In this document: piece by piece, positions 1-9,645 of the stretch
How positions within the stretch are numbered: the stretch's first letter is position 1
Layout of the letters: every line of letters starts with the position of its first letter
Assembly: GCA_036936605.1 (NCBI GenBank)
Contig: JAUPFV010000004.1
Location: 66,116,352-66,180,351 of the forward strand
Reading direction: 5' to 3'
DNA from: Limnanthes douglasii subsp. nivea
Taxonomy: Eukaryota; Streptophyta; Magnoliopsida; Brassicales; Limnanthaceae
DNA: 64,000 bases
Notes under the pieces: model-generated
Seen by the model: only the letters and a program-made list of their open reading frames with translations
Database searches by the model: none
Told to the model about the DNA's origin: nothing
Program-made: the position numbers and the translations under genes

Positions 1-1217
1 ATAAAGCCTAGTTTTTGTAAACATTATATATATATATATATATATTATTTGTTTGAGTATCTATTTTAGCTTATAATTTGAATTTACTTGGCGAGAGAAC
101 TCTCGTTATTTAAATTTAATATTATAATTAATTAATTACAAATATTAAATTTATAAATAGAATTTTAATATTTTAATTGGTCAATTAGAAATATTTAATT
201 TATAAATAAGAAAAATTAAAATAAAATTATGACAAATAAAAAAAGTTGGTTGCTAAACAATTCTTATTTTGTAATATAAAAATAAGAATGTTAATTTATA
301 ATAATATTTTAAGTTACATACAATTATATTTAGCCAAAGCTATTGTTTTGTTGCTAAATATAATAACTACACACGAGAATCCAACTTATATAATTCTAAG
401 GCTGTATCACTTAGACAAAAAAGAGATTCTCTAAAACGAATTGGGGTTCCCATCAAGTGGATGCCTTAAGGGTATTTGACAAAATAAGATGAACGAAACG
501 TTTATTTGGTGATAGTGACCAAAAGATATTTGTATCATATAAAATATTTTTTTGAGAATGAGTCCATTATTCACGAGGTTTACAATATTAGATCCATTAC
601 ACGAACAACCATTATATGTTATCCATTTAATCCACTATAACTAGATCTCTAGGGTTATAGAAAAGATAATTGTCACATTCTTTTATCACAGTGAAACGTT
701 TTTTCTTAAGTTAGCATCCGCAGAGATAGACATTATTGTTTACCCATTTTTTTATTTTTTATTTTTTTATTGTGTTTTGTGTCTGAAGTGGCGCATTTTG
801 ATTTCTAACGTTATTTGATTAACAACGGACTAAATAAAAAATAATATAATTAAAACTTTTATCATAGAAATGGTCGTTGCTCTACTCATGGCCATATCCG
901 ATTTTTAATATAAAAAAATATAATTTGAAACTGAAGATAAATCAAATGCTACATATGGAAACGGAGTCCAAGAAAGTTATGAAAAAGAAAACCTATTATA
1001 TTACGTATTTGGACGGTAGAAAATACCCATCTCCAACCAATACTCATACACTTTGTTTTAAAACCAAAATCTTCATCAAAATTTTATTTTTTATAAATGA
1101 AGAAGAAGAACCCTACACTGAAAGAAAATTAAAACACGGACAAAAAATAAACTCATTTGTTGCACTTTGAACCAAAGGCGGAATGATGTATTAATCCTCC
1201 AACACTATCGGATAGGT
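1..1217. other. Unit A left spacer, AT-rich, no gene
   Basis: Contains a (TA)n microsatellite (about 26-45), a 14-bp inverted repeat CGAGAGAACTCTCG near 93-106 and AT-rich stretches. The part next to the gene is its 3' flank. On the minus strand an AATAAA lies near 1083-1088, about 130 bp past the stop codon, and could serve as a polyadenylation signal. A plus-strand frame from ATG 948 to 1170 is short and overlaps this 3' flank, so I do not call it a gene. Confidence 0.6.
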
Positions 1218-2371
1218 TTAGACATATTTGCGAACCCGAACATGCTTGCCATTAATAGTGAACTTGGCCTTGGCGACTCCGCCAAGCACTGCTTGGAGCA
1301 TTGGAGCAGTTCGGAGCACAACACGTGCATACAGCGACTGCTCACGTACGTCTACTCTTTGCATATGAATAGTTTCTATGCAATCCCCAAATTTCCTGTT
1401 ATAGCAGTATTTTAAACATTAGTATAAAAAGTTTCAGAAGGAGCAAAGCACAGAGACAGATTATATGTATGTACTGACCTACAAATGCATTTTTACTGGA
1501 AATTAACTTCATTAATAAGTAACAGTTTCTTTTTTCAAAATTTTGTTATACGAATTATGTTTTGATTGACAGGCCTTTAAAGAACTTTACAAAATTATGT
1601 GGGATATACTGACCTTGTAAAAAATTCTCTGACTTGTATGTGTGAAAGAGGATACCCTTTTGAGAAAGTGAGAAACATTGTTCTATCATTTGCAGGTTCA
1701 AAGGTTTCTCCCGCTTGTGATTTGTTCCTTTGACTCTCCAGAATATCCCTCTCCCGAAGGGCACATATTTCTGACTGCATAATGTCCGGATGGTTATATC
1801 CATATTGGCTGATACTTATGCCATTAAACATCTCATTTTCAGGGGAGGATGGGTGAATATTAGGTGGGTTAATGACTTGGCCACAATGATTTTGTGTAAT
1901 ATTGGCAATGACATCCGCAAATGCTCTCAAGCAAATGTTGTTCACATTCTTCATAACCGTGTCTACGATCTCCACTCGGTGATAATGAAAGAATTTGAGA
2001 TCAAGGTTTTTGTTCCTTAGTCTACTTTGAATAATAGGGATCATACCCTCGTCGTGCCCTTCAATGAAAGGCCACTCTTCACTCTTGATGCATCTAAGAC
2101 ATAAGGACACTTCCTCTGCTAGGGCGCTGATTGTTTCATCGTCATCTTCGCACAAGTCAGCCACCAAGTTCCGTGTCTTATCCTCGTGTTCCAGAAATAG
2201 GAGGAATCCCATCACCTGGATTGACTCTGCCATGTCACGCCCTAAGTACAACACGAATCTAGTGAAAAGGATGATGTCCACTTCATAAAAAACTTCAAAA
2301 TATTCTTTTGAAACAGTATAATTTTTTTCATAAAGAGAAGGGACAGAACAAATTGTTACAGAGGAATTCAT
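1218..2371 (-). CDS. Two-exon plant RRM-type RNA-binding protein, copy A (intact)
   Basis: Exon 1 is 2371-1614 and exon 2 is 1395-1218. The GT-AG intron splits an Arg codon (ACA AG | G AAA). Joined length is 936 nt, 311 residues. Residues about 23-157 form a helical region typical of a plant family of uncharacterised RNA-binding proteins (EVFYEVDIILFTRFVLYLGR, then MGFLLFL). Residues about 228-311 form an atypical RRM. TMFLTFS at 231-237 fits RNP2, LYARVVL fits a degenerate RNP1, and KFTINGKHV closes the fold. The open frame continues upstream to a TTG at 2542, but the ATG at 2371 fits the family start and lies about 80 bp past a TATA box. Residue 307 is Val here, Ala in B, C, D and G, and Thr in E. 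The family assignment is from memory of its sequence pattern; RNA binding is inferred. Confidence 0.85.
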
Positions 2372-2450
2372 TTGGATGTAATTGACAAATGCACTGATGA
2401 GAAACACTTTTCTTTTTACTTGGATATGCAAAATGTGTGCTCTCCAACGG

Positions 2451-2470
2451 TATATATACATTAGGGTTTT
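2451..2470 (-). promoter_or_regulatory. TATA box and telo-box upstream of the RRM-type gene
   Basis: TATATATA (2451-2458) lies 80 bp before the ATG of copy A. Directly upstream on the same strand is AAAACCCTAATG (2459-2470), containing the plant telo-box AAACCCTA, often seen in promoters of translation and RNA-related genes. The block is repeated unchanged in the other units, for example near 22640, 30050, 37450, 44970, 52745 and 59200. Promoter function is inferred from position and motif. Confidence 0.6.
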
Positions 2471-2823
2471 ACGCACCAATTGTAAGGGTGTGATGTTTTC
2501 CAAAAGACACCAAGTTGTTTTGTGCACATATATGTAAATCAACTACCTTTTACAAATGTCTTGATTAACGTCCTCTTTATGTATAATTACATTTATTATC
2601 GAACCAAAAAAAATAACCTATATATTTGTTGGATCATTTTGTTAATGCAAATTGGATAGATTTTTTTTAGAATATTTCTTTTAAAGTTTTTTATAAATAG
2701 TTCAAGTTTGAAAATTTTGTTTTTAATTTTGGATTTTGTTCGGTTCATATATATATATATTACAAATTCATTGACTTTTTAAATTAGATAGTTTTTTAGG
2801 AGGTTTCAACCATTTTTTAAATA

Positions 2824-2832
2824 TTATATCAA
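2824..2832. repeat. 9-bp target site duplication, left copy
   Basis: TTATATCAA, identical to 15514-15522 at the other end of the MULE. It occurs once at the corresponding place in units B-G (23021, 30428, 37849, 45336, 53165 and 59621). A 9-bp duplication is the hallmark of Mutator-superfamily insertion. Confidence 0.95.
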
Positions 2833-2862
2833 GGGAAATGACACCTTAAGTACCTTTTAACC
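2833..2862. repeat. MULE left terminal inverted repeat
   Basis: Starts GGGAAATGACACC. Aligned with the reverse complement of the right end (GAGAAAAGTACCCC), about 20 of 30 positions match, including a shared TACCTT core. It is therefore a degenerate TIR rather than the long, highly similar TIR of classical Mu elements. Confidence 0.8.
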
Positions 2863-2981
2863 AAACCTATTACAACCTAGTACCCAAAAATGGGTTAATG
2901 CTCACTTAATACCCATCTCATTAAACATATCCACTTATAATACCTTTTCTTTTTTTAATACCAAGATTACCCTCAACCTAG

Positions 2982-2989
2982 TATATAAG
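2982..2989 (+). promoter_or_regulatory. TATA box of the MULE transposase
   Basis: TATATAAG about 150 bp inside the left end, followed by a CT-rich leader (about 3060-3110) typical of plant 5' UTRs. The distance to the coding start is bridged by probable 5' introns. Confidence 0.55.
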
Positions 2990-3009
2990 GTTGATTTGTG
3001 AAAAAAAGG

Positions 3010-4121
3010 GCCCCTTTTAGCTTCAGCACCTTCTTAATTACTTTTGAATTTTGAATTTTGAATTTATTAGCCCCCTTTCTCTCTCCTCTCTCCTAACCTA
3101 ACAAACAAACCATTTTCCAAGAACGTCTCTTCATTTCAAAAAACCACGGCTGATCACACCACCTCCGACGACACTGTTGAACCACCGTTTACCTTACTTA
3201 ATCACCGGCGATCCATATAATCGCGTTATCGGAGTGTTCCGATCACCGGCGAGTTTCAGAACTGAAGTTTAACGTCGTCAGTTTCATACAGAGTTTCGTA
3301 TCTCCGATTTTGAACCGTCTCAGCCTCCTAGCTCCGATTTCTAACCGTATCTCAGCCTCCTAGACCACCGTATCTCAGCCTCATAACAACTGATTTACAT
3401 TTCGAAATCGTAGCCAAAATCGTAGCCAACCGTATCTCAGGTCAGTAACAGAGGTGAGTTTTTTTGTTTCAAAATCGTTTTCCATTTTCGAAATCGATTC
3501 TAGACTCTCATATAATGTACGTTAATTGCAGGAAACTTATTACCATATGCTTCTGCTCAATTCAAATCATCCAAACCAGCTCCGTTCACATTCCGATGAG
3601 TAATTTCTTTTTTCCACCTCTGTGATGAACCCTGATATTTATATGGAAACACTTTGCGATTTGTCGCCTGCAATTTTATGATTTGATGTTGCTAGATCAC
3701 TGCACAGACCCTGATAGGTTAGATGTGTTTGTAGATTAAACCTGACAACATACACCCTGATATCTTAGTTATGGCATGTTGCTATATGTGTTGATAAATA
3801 GACCATTAATCCATATACCCTTATAGTTTAGGTACGTGATATTGCTATATGTTTCAAAGCATTTCCCCTTGCTGCATACACCCTTATATGTTAGCTATAA
3901 CAGGTTGATATATGTGTTTGAAACCAGACCAATAGTCCATATACCCTGATAGTTTAGGTATGACAGTTTGCTATTTGTGTTGAAAATAGACCACGATGCA
4001 TATACGCTGATATGTTAGTTACATGATATTGCTATATATGTTATAATATCAGTACCACATTCAGTTGTTCTACACCAACGTTAAACAAACTAACCAAAAC
4101 TCCTATAATTCAGGGTACACA
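3010..4121 (+). other. Transposase 5' leader with probable introns and degenerate repeats
   Basis: Probable untranslated exons and introns. Donor-like GTGAGT lies near 3453, acceptor TTGCAG near 3532, donor GTAATT at 3600, and acceptor TTCAG before 4112. The last intron (3600-4111) consists largely of degenerate tandem repeats of about 60-130 bp built on CCTGATA...TTAG and TTGCTATATGTGTT. An ATG at 3596, spliced at 3599/4112, would read in frame into the main transposase ATG and add four residues. The start is therefore slightly uncertain. Confidence 0.45.
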
Positions 4122-6548
4122 ATGTCTAAACCAAGAGTGTGCATTTTCAAATTTGGTACGGAAACAGGTATTGTTCCGCTGTCCGAATTTGAAAACTTTG
4201 AGTCATTCCAAGTGTACGTTGAGCAAACATGGCAAGGGCTGGTTAGAGGAAACTACAGCATTACGTACTCTTGCGGTGCTCAGAATAATTGTATTTTTAA
4301 TAAGGAGACCGATTTCATTGGGTTGGAATGTTACCTCGATGTTGAGCGTTTGAAGAGCGTGTCATTTCTTATCGAAGAACATGTTGCTGATAAAGGCTCC
4401 TCCATTAAACGTAAACAACCCGTTCAACTGTTCGAAGAATCCTCTCACATGCAACGAACCAGCGGTGAAAGCAGTACCTGTTTGGCCATTACAACCCCCA
4501 AAAAAAGACATCTAGCTACAGCGGCATGGGCAGAATCTATCATCGCTGTTGGACAGTCATTTCAAGACGGTGCTCAAGGTCTTAGGTTATCCTTATCCCG
4601 TTATGCATTAGAGAACGGTTTTGCGTTCAGGTACATGCACAATACATTTAACAAGGTCACCGTTTATTGCGTAAACAAAGATTCGGATGGCTGCCAATGG
4701 AGGCTTTACGCTTCTGTGGATTCTAAGACCGGGTTGATGACAATTAAAAGATTTTTCAGTACCCACACGTGTAGTCCCGTATTCACAAAGAAGAAAAGCA
4801 GGCATCTGTCTTCCGATTTGATTGCTGATGAAATTCACGATTCTCTACGGAACAACCATTCTTTAACAGCTAAGACTATACAGTCCACCATCAAGCAAGA
4901 CTACGGTTTAGACATTTCATATCGTCTATCTTGGAATGCGTTGGAGAAGGCCCGTCGCCTTGTATTTGGAGATAGCAATAGCTCTTTCGCATTGCTAAAA
5001 CCATACTTCAAGAGGCTAAAGAGTCGTGACATCACTACGGACTGTCATCTGGATTTGGCTCCCGGCAATGTTTTCCGTCGCTGTTTTATAGCGTTTGGGG
5101 CGTGTCTTCAGGGATTCCATTCGTGCCGCCCTCTACTGTACGTTGACGGAACGCACCTAAATGGGAAGCATGGTGGCGTGTTGCTTTCAGCAGTGGCAAA
5201 GGATGGAAACAACGGTCAGTACATGTTTCAATATACATTTATTCTGATAAATATGTTTGCATAGTTTGCAAATTAATAAGATTGTTTGATAGTTAGGATT
5301 ACATACTCTGGTAGTTTAGTTATTACTGATTGCTAGATTGGGAGACCCTGTCTGATAGATTAGGATGCGAATTGTCTGATAGTTTGGATTACATACTCTA
5401 GTATTTTAGTTACATGGATTGTTCTTTGTTTACTATTACACAGTCGACCTCAACATCGTTCTGTTACTGTCGTTCTGTTTTTAAGATACATTTTCCCCAC
5501 CGCAGGTCTTTTCCCCGTAGCTTTTGGTATATTTGGTAGTGAAGACTCGGACAACTGGTTTTGGTTTTTGGAAAAATTAAAACCTCATCTGTTAGGGCGC
5601 CAAATAACTTTCATTTCAGACAGCCATGCTTGTATTATTAGCGCTGTCGCAACTCTTTATCCGACTGACTACCACGCTTATTGCATCTTCCATCTTATCC
5701 AGAACTTGAATAAAGCTCTTGAACACACTAACAGAGTCTACAAACAAGATATGCTAGTGATGTTTAAGAGTTGTGCTTATGCCCCTACGGTGGATCTTTT
5801 TAATGAACGTTATGCTCAGTTTTTGCGCCTAGGCGGTAAGCGTATTGAAAACTTTGTAAGGAATCTGGCCCCTGAAAAATGGGCTCAGGCATATGTGAAA
5901 GGCAAACGGTATGGGGCGATGGCATCAACTGCTGTTGAGTCGTTCAATGGCCAGATTAAAAAGTTGTGCCATCTGCCTATAGTCGAATTAATCGACCGGA
6001 TCAGAGCTCTCTTGATGACTCAAATGTCTCGACGTTTAGGAGAAGGCCAAAGTTGGAACACAAATTTGTGCCCCGAGTTTGACAAGATGTTCAAAGAGAA
6101 TGTACAATCCAGTCGGATATGGTTAGTTCGCAAGTCTTCTGCCGCATATTTTGAGGTTTTATCTGACCCAGTCATGGTGGTCAACATACTGGATTTCAAA
6201 TGCACATGCGGTTCGTGGCAGCAAGAATCTTTCCCGTGCGCTAATGCACTGGCTGCAATTGCATCTATAAACGAGGATCCTATGACGTTGGTCGAGCCGT
6301 TCTTCACTACCCAAAATTACCTGTCCAGCTATTCATTTAACATACCGGCTATAACTGAGTTTGGTGAATCCAGTAGCGCAGATTATGATGGAGAGCCCTT
6401 GGTGCTGCCCCCTAACGTTAAAAGACGACCCGGGCGTCCGAGGAAGAAGCGTATTCCATCAAGAGGCGAAGTTTCCAGCAGCCAGGCCCGTTGTGGTCGA
6501 TGTTTAAAATCGGGGCATAATAGGAGGTCATGTGATGCTCCGTTCTAA
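4122..6548 (+). CDS. mudrA-like: MURA-type MULE transposase, two coding exons, intact
   Basis: Coding exons 4122-5214 and 5506-6548 (intron 5215-5505, GT-AG, splitting the Gly codon of the NNG|LFP motif) give 711 residues. Domains in order: a PB1-like region (about 1-75); the mutator-type DNA-binding zinc finger with C183, C191, H215 and C217; then the MULE RNase-H-like transposase core. Its acidic residues are D342 (YVDGTH), D403 (FISDSH) and E509 (VESFNG), with the C424/H427 CxxH motif between. A SWIM finger has C597, C599 and C609, but Asn611 stands where the family has His. The tail has an AT-hook (670-680, GRPRKK) and a CCHC knuckle (C694, C697, H702, C707). The enzyme cuts and joins MULE ends. 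The ATG at 4122 follows a splice acceptor; the open frame's upstream TTG lies in the intron. Confidence 0.92.
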
Positions 6549-8054
6549 ACATTATTTACCTACTTTTTTGTAACATTTTACATTTCAAAGATAAGCAGTC
6601 CTTATCTTTCCACTTATGTTTCGTACACTTTTAACATTTACATGTTCCATGTCAGTTTCTTTCTGTCTACGATATCTATTCGAGTATACATTGCTATCTT
6701 TGAGGATATATTCTGGTAGATACTCTATTCAACATTTATAGCTTCGGGCTATTTTATCTAACAGATACAATCAAAGTATGTTTTTTGTTTCGGTACACAT
6801 TCATCTTATGCTTTACTTACATTTGTATACATGTACTTCAAATATTCAATGCCATATTCATCTCAGAGATAATCACTTCTTGTATCTCCACTTATGTTTT
6901 GTACCCTTATAGAATTGGCACGAACCATATCTGTTCGAAACATATTTTGATATCTTCCCCTGTATACATTGCTAGCTATGCTGCTACCATCTGATATCCA
7001 CTCTATTCAACGTTGATAGTTTCTGGGTTTTGCATCTAACAGATACATCAAGACGTGTTTTCTGTTTTGGTTTACATCCATCTGATATTTTACTTACATT
7101 TGTTATAGATGTACTCAAAATCATTCATGCCTGATTCATCTCAAAGATAAGCAATTCTTGTATCTCAACATATGCTTTGTCCCCTAAAAGAATTTACACG
7201 GTCCATATCTGTTTGTTACATAGTCTGATATCTATCCATGTATACATTGCTATTTATGCTTCAACCCTCTGATATCAAATATATTAACCATTGATAGTTT
7301 CTGGATTTTGCATCTGACAGATACATCAATATATGTTTTCTGTTTTGAAATAGATCCATCTGATATTTCACTTACATTTGTGATAGGTGTACTTAAAATC
7401 ATTCATGCCTGATTCATTTAAAAGATAAGCACTTTTTGTATCTCGACTTATGTTTTGTACCCTTATAGAAATGACAAGTTCCATATATGTTTGTTACATA
7501 CTCTGGTATCTATCCCTTTATACATTGCTATCTCTGATGCTACCCTCTGATATCTACTATATTCAACATTGATAGTTTTTGGATTTTGCATCTGACAAAT
7601 ACATCAAAATGTGTTTTCTGTTTTGGTTTTAACATCTTTGCTTACATTTACCATCTTTGCTACCTATGCTGTTATACTCTGATGTCCACTCGATTCAACC
7701 TTGCTATCTATGTTTACATTGTTTGTTCTTTTAATGTTACCATAACTCCGATATCTTAGTGTTCATAGATTGCGATTCTGTGAAATAACTGCAACTTAAA
7801 CTGCTACCTTCAACTGCACCTTGTAATACCATACCTTACCAGTTTGACTAGATAACGAAGGTAAAATACAACGAAACTTGTACATTAAAATCATGCAACA
7901 ATCCAAACAACCCTAAATCATCCAACCCTGTCAAAAAATAACACTACTGCACAGGGTTGGGGCAAGTTACAGTCCACAAAAAAGCATAAACATACGTTAA
8001 AAACAACAAAATAAAAACCAACAGGGCCATGAAACTACATCTAAATGTTCTAAC
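6549..8054. repeat. Transposase 3' flank with about 278-bp degenerate tandem repeats
   Basis: After the transposase stop come at least four degenerate direct repeats of about 278 bp. They are recognisable by AGATAAGCA-like starts near 6589, 6867, 7145 and 7423, each followed by CTTATGTTTTGTACCC, then CTGATATCTATC, then TACATTGCTATC and CTGACAGATACATCA. A shorter fifth piece ends near 7700. Related copies lie in the ULP intron at about 13500-13780. The remainder to 8054 is unremarkable 3' flank between converging genes. No gene is supported here. Confidence 0.75.
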
Positions 8055-8480
8055 CTAATCGGAGTCGTCTCCATCAGATACCTCGTCTTCTTCTTCTTCT
8101 TCTTCTTCTTCTTATTCTTCTTCTTCTTCTTCTTCTTCTTCTTCTTCATCTTCATCATCTTCTTCGTCGTCAGAGGCCTCGTCGTCTGCCTCTTCATCTT
8201 CATCGTCGTCTTCCTCATCCCAAAATGGGTTAACGCTCTTACACCTTTTCCTTTTTGGCAGCTTCTCATCGTCAGAAAGATAACAGTCGTCCATGGACCA
8301 AGAATCCCATGATCCATAAGGGTCTTCTTGGTCCTCAGACCAGACCGACCAATCATCTTCTTCGTCAGCGGAGTACTCCGACGTTGTCGTGCGCTTGTAG
8401 GCCTTCTCACATGAGTAGTAGTCAGAGGACCAGGCGTCCTCGCTGGACTGGTGTGGGGAGAAGGGTGATGAAGGAGCCAT
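8055..8480 (-). CDS. Small acidic protein of the MULE, function unknown, early stop in poly-Glu tract
   Basis: The ATG at 8480 is in good context (ACC ATG GC) and lies about 95 bp past a TATA box. The frame runs to a TAA at 8112-8114, giving 122 residues. The N-terminal half is rich in Ser, Trp, Tyr and Asp. A basic patch KLPKRKRCK could be a nuclear signal, and a long Asp/Glu run ends the product. The TAA replaces a GAA in a (GAA)n tract by one base change. Beyond it the same frame continues for 18 codons to a TAG at 8055-8057, so the ancestral product was probably 141 residues. I do not recognise the family. Acidic tails occur in histone- and protein-binding factors, but nothing here proves such a role. 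Confidence 0.6.
8086..8150. repeat. (CTT)n / (GAA)n microsatellite
   Basis: Nearly uninterrupted CTT repeats encoding the poly-Glu tail of the acidic ORF on the minus strand. One T-A change at 8112-8114 creates the stop codon. The tract is prone to length change by replication slippage. Confidence 0.85.
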
Positions 8481-8575
8481 GGTTGGAGGAGCAGAGGTAA
8501 GAACTTAGGGTAGAGGTTCTGGGTTTTTTTCCCTTTGCTGGTAGGTTTGTGAGTAATAGGTTGACATATGACCCT

Positions 8576-8584
8576 CTATTTATA
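8576..8584 (-). promoter_or_regulatory. TATA box of the acidic ORF
   Basis: TATAAATAG on the minus strand, about 95 bp before the ATG at 8480. This is a standard plant core-promoter spacing and supports the acidic ORF as a real transcription unit. Confidence 0.65.
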
Positions 8585-9292
8585 GCAAAACCCAGCACCC
8601 AATGCTGAGTCCCCTTAAGCAACCATATTTTCAGAAATCAACTTTAATGGCACACATACATTAAATGAAGGTAATCATTCTACTTTATCTACCCATTGTA
8701 TTTTCAAGTTCAATCTAACCAATGGTTTTAACACATTAATGTAGTAATGAGTAATGTGTGTGGTTATCAGTCCTTTCAACAAATTAATTGCATTTATCTA
8801 CCAATAACCATGTTGTGCAGTCAATATATTTTTATTTTGTGCATCAATAACCTGTTATATGATATTTGCGAGTAATTTTGAATGGTAGATAAATTATATT
8901 AAAAATTTAAAACCTATCTGGTCTATCTATTTTTTCTGAAAGATATCTAAAACTATACTTTATGGTTCGTAACCAAAATGATTTTAAATTACGATATGTT
9001 TCGCACTACGATATTTGCCTGCTTAACCCTAGATAGATCCTTCCTTAACCCCAGATAGACAATTTGGTGAACATTGATAGTTCTTATTATATATGCATTA
9101 TTGGTACTTTTTTAATACATCTCTTATATGTACCAATAGTAGATATATAACTACCACTAACAGTGCGAATGGTAACAACATATCAAAATTTGTAGGATAC
9201 AACACTGAATCCTGTAACAGTTATGTGAACTAGTTCGTCTACATGTAATTTTTCGAACAGCGGCTCATTATTAAGGTGGATTTTGTGAAAAG
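8585..9292. other. MULE noncoding region between the acidic ORF and the transposase fragment
   Basis: AT-rich sequence with no supported coding frame. It should contain the upstream promoter of the acidic gene. Near 9027-9085 the phrase CCTAGATAGAT / CCCAGATAGAC is repeated, and a TTGATAGTT motif of the kind scattered through this element's introns follows. Confidence 0.5.
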
Positions 9293-9535
9293 ATGGTGGC
9301 GTGTTGCTTTCAGCAGTGGCTAGAGATGGAAACAACGGTCATTAAAATTACGTTTCAAAATACATTTGGTCTGACAAATATGTTTACATAGTTTGCGATT
9401 TAATAAGCCTGTCTGATAGTTTGTTTTACATACTCTGGTATTTAAAGTAATACTGCTTGCTAGCTTTAGGGGCTCTATCAGATAGATTAAGTTACACATA
9501 ATGTTCTTTGTTAACTTTTTCCCAGTCGACCGCCA
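9293..9535 (+). pseudogene. Duplicated fragment of the transposase exon 1 - intron 1 junction
   Basis: Matches about 5170-5455 in direct orientation. First comes the end of transposase exon 1 (ATGGTGGCGTGTTGCTTTC, then GATGGAAACAACGGTCA), then the diverged intron with TGTTTACATAGTTTGC and CATACTCTGGTA, ending at CAGTCGACC just before the acceptor. There is no exon 2, so it cannot make transposase. It lies downstream of the ULP gene and probably arose by internal rearrangement of the element or by exchange with a relative. Confidence 0.85.
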
Positions 9536-9645
9536 CAAGTAAAAAGTGCGTTTACATGTAAATTTTAGTCTACAAACATAAATCATAGATGTTTTGCACA
9601 CTTCACCCAATGCTAATCAATGGATACCAAAATATAAATTACATA
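9536..9645. other. 3' flank of the ULP-like gene
   Basis: Short AT-rich stretch between the transposase fragment and the ULP stop codon (TAG at 9646-9648, minus strand). A plus-strand open frame here overlaps the ULP exon and has no support. Confidence 0.5.

Noticed and set aside
246..434. 62-codon plus-strand open frame at the start of each unit
   Set aside because: It begins with TTG, has an AT-driven composition of Ile, Leu, Asn and Tyr, and shows no domain.
877..1170. Plus-strand open frame of up to 97 codons, repeated in each unit
   Set aside because: The frame begins with TTG; from its first ATG (948) it has 74 codons of Lys-rich low-complexity sequence and lies over the 3' flank of the RRM gene. 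Its presence in all units only reflects array identity.
1167..1415. Plus-strand 82-codon open frame repeated in each unit
   Set aside because: It is the antisense shadow of RRM exon 2, whose minus-strand reading joins in frame to exon 1.
1555..1803. Minus-strand 82-codon open frame (starting MDITIRTLC) inside RRM exon 1
   Set aside because: Out-of-frame shadow of exon 1; it becomes fused to the main frame only in copies C and D because of the 97-bp deletion.
7997..8410. 137-codon minus-strand frame overlapping the acidic ORF
   Set aside because: Met/Lys-rich shadow created by the GAA repeat in another frame. The TATA box and ATG context support the acidic frame instead.
9293..9535. Second transposase gene in the MULE
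   Set aside because: Only the exon 1 end and intron are present, with no exon 2 or DNA-binding region.
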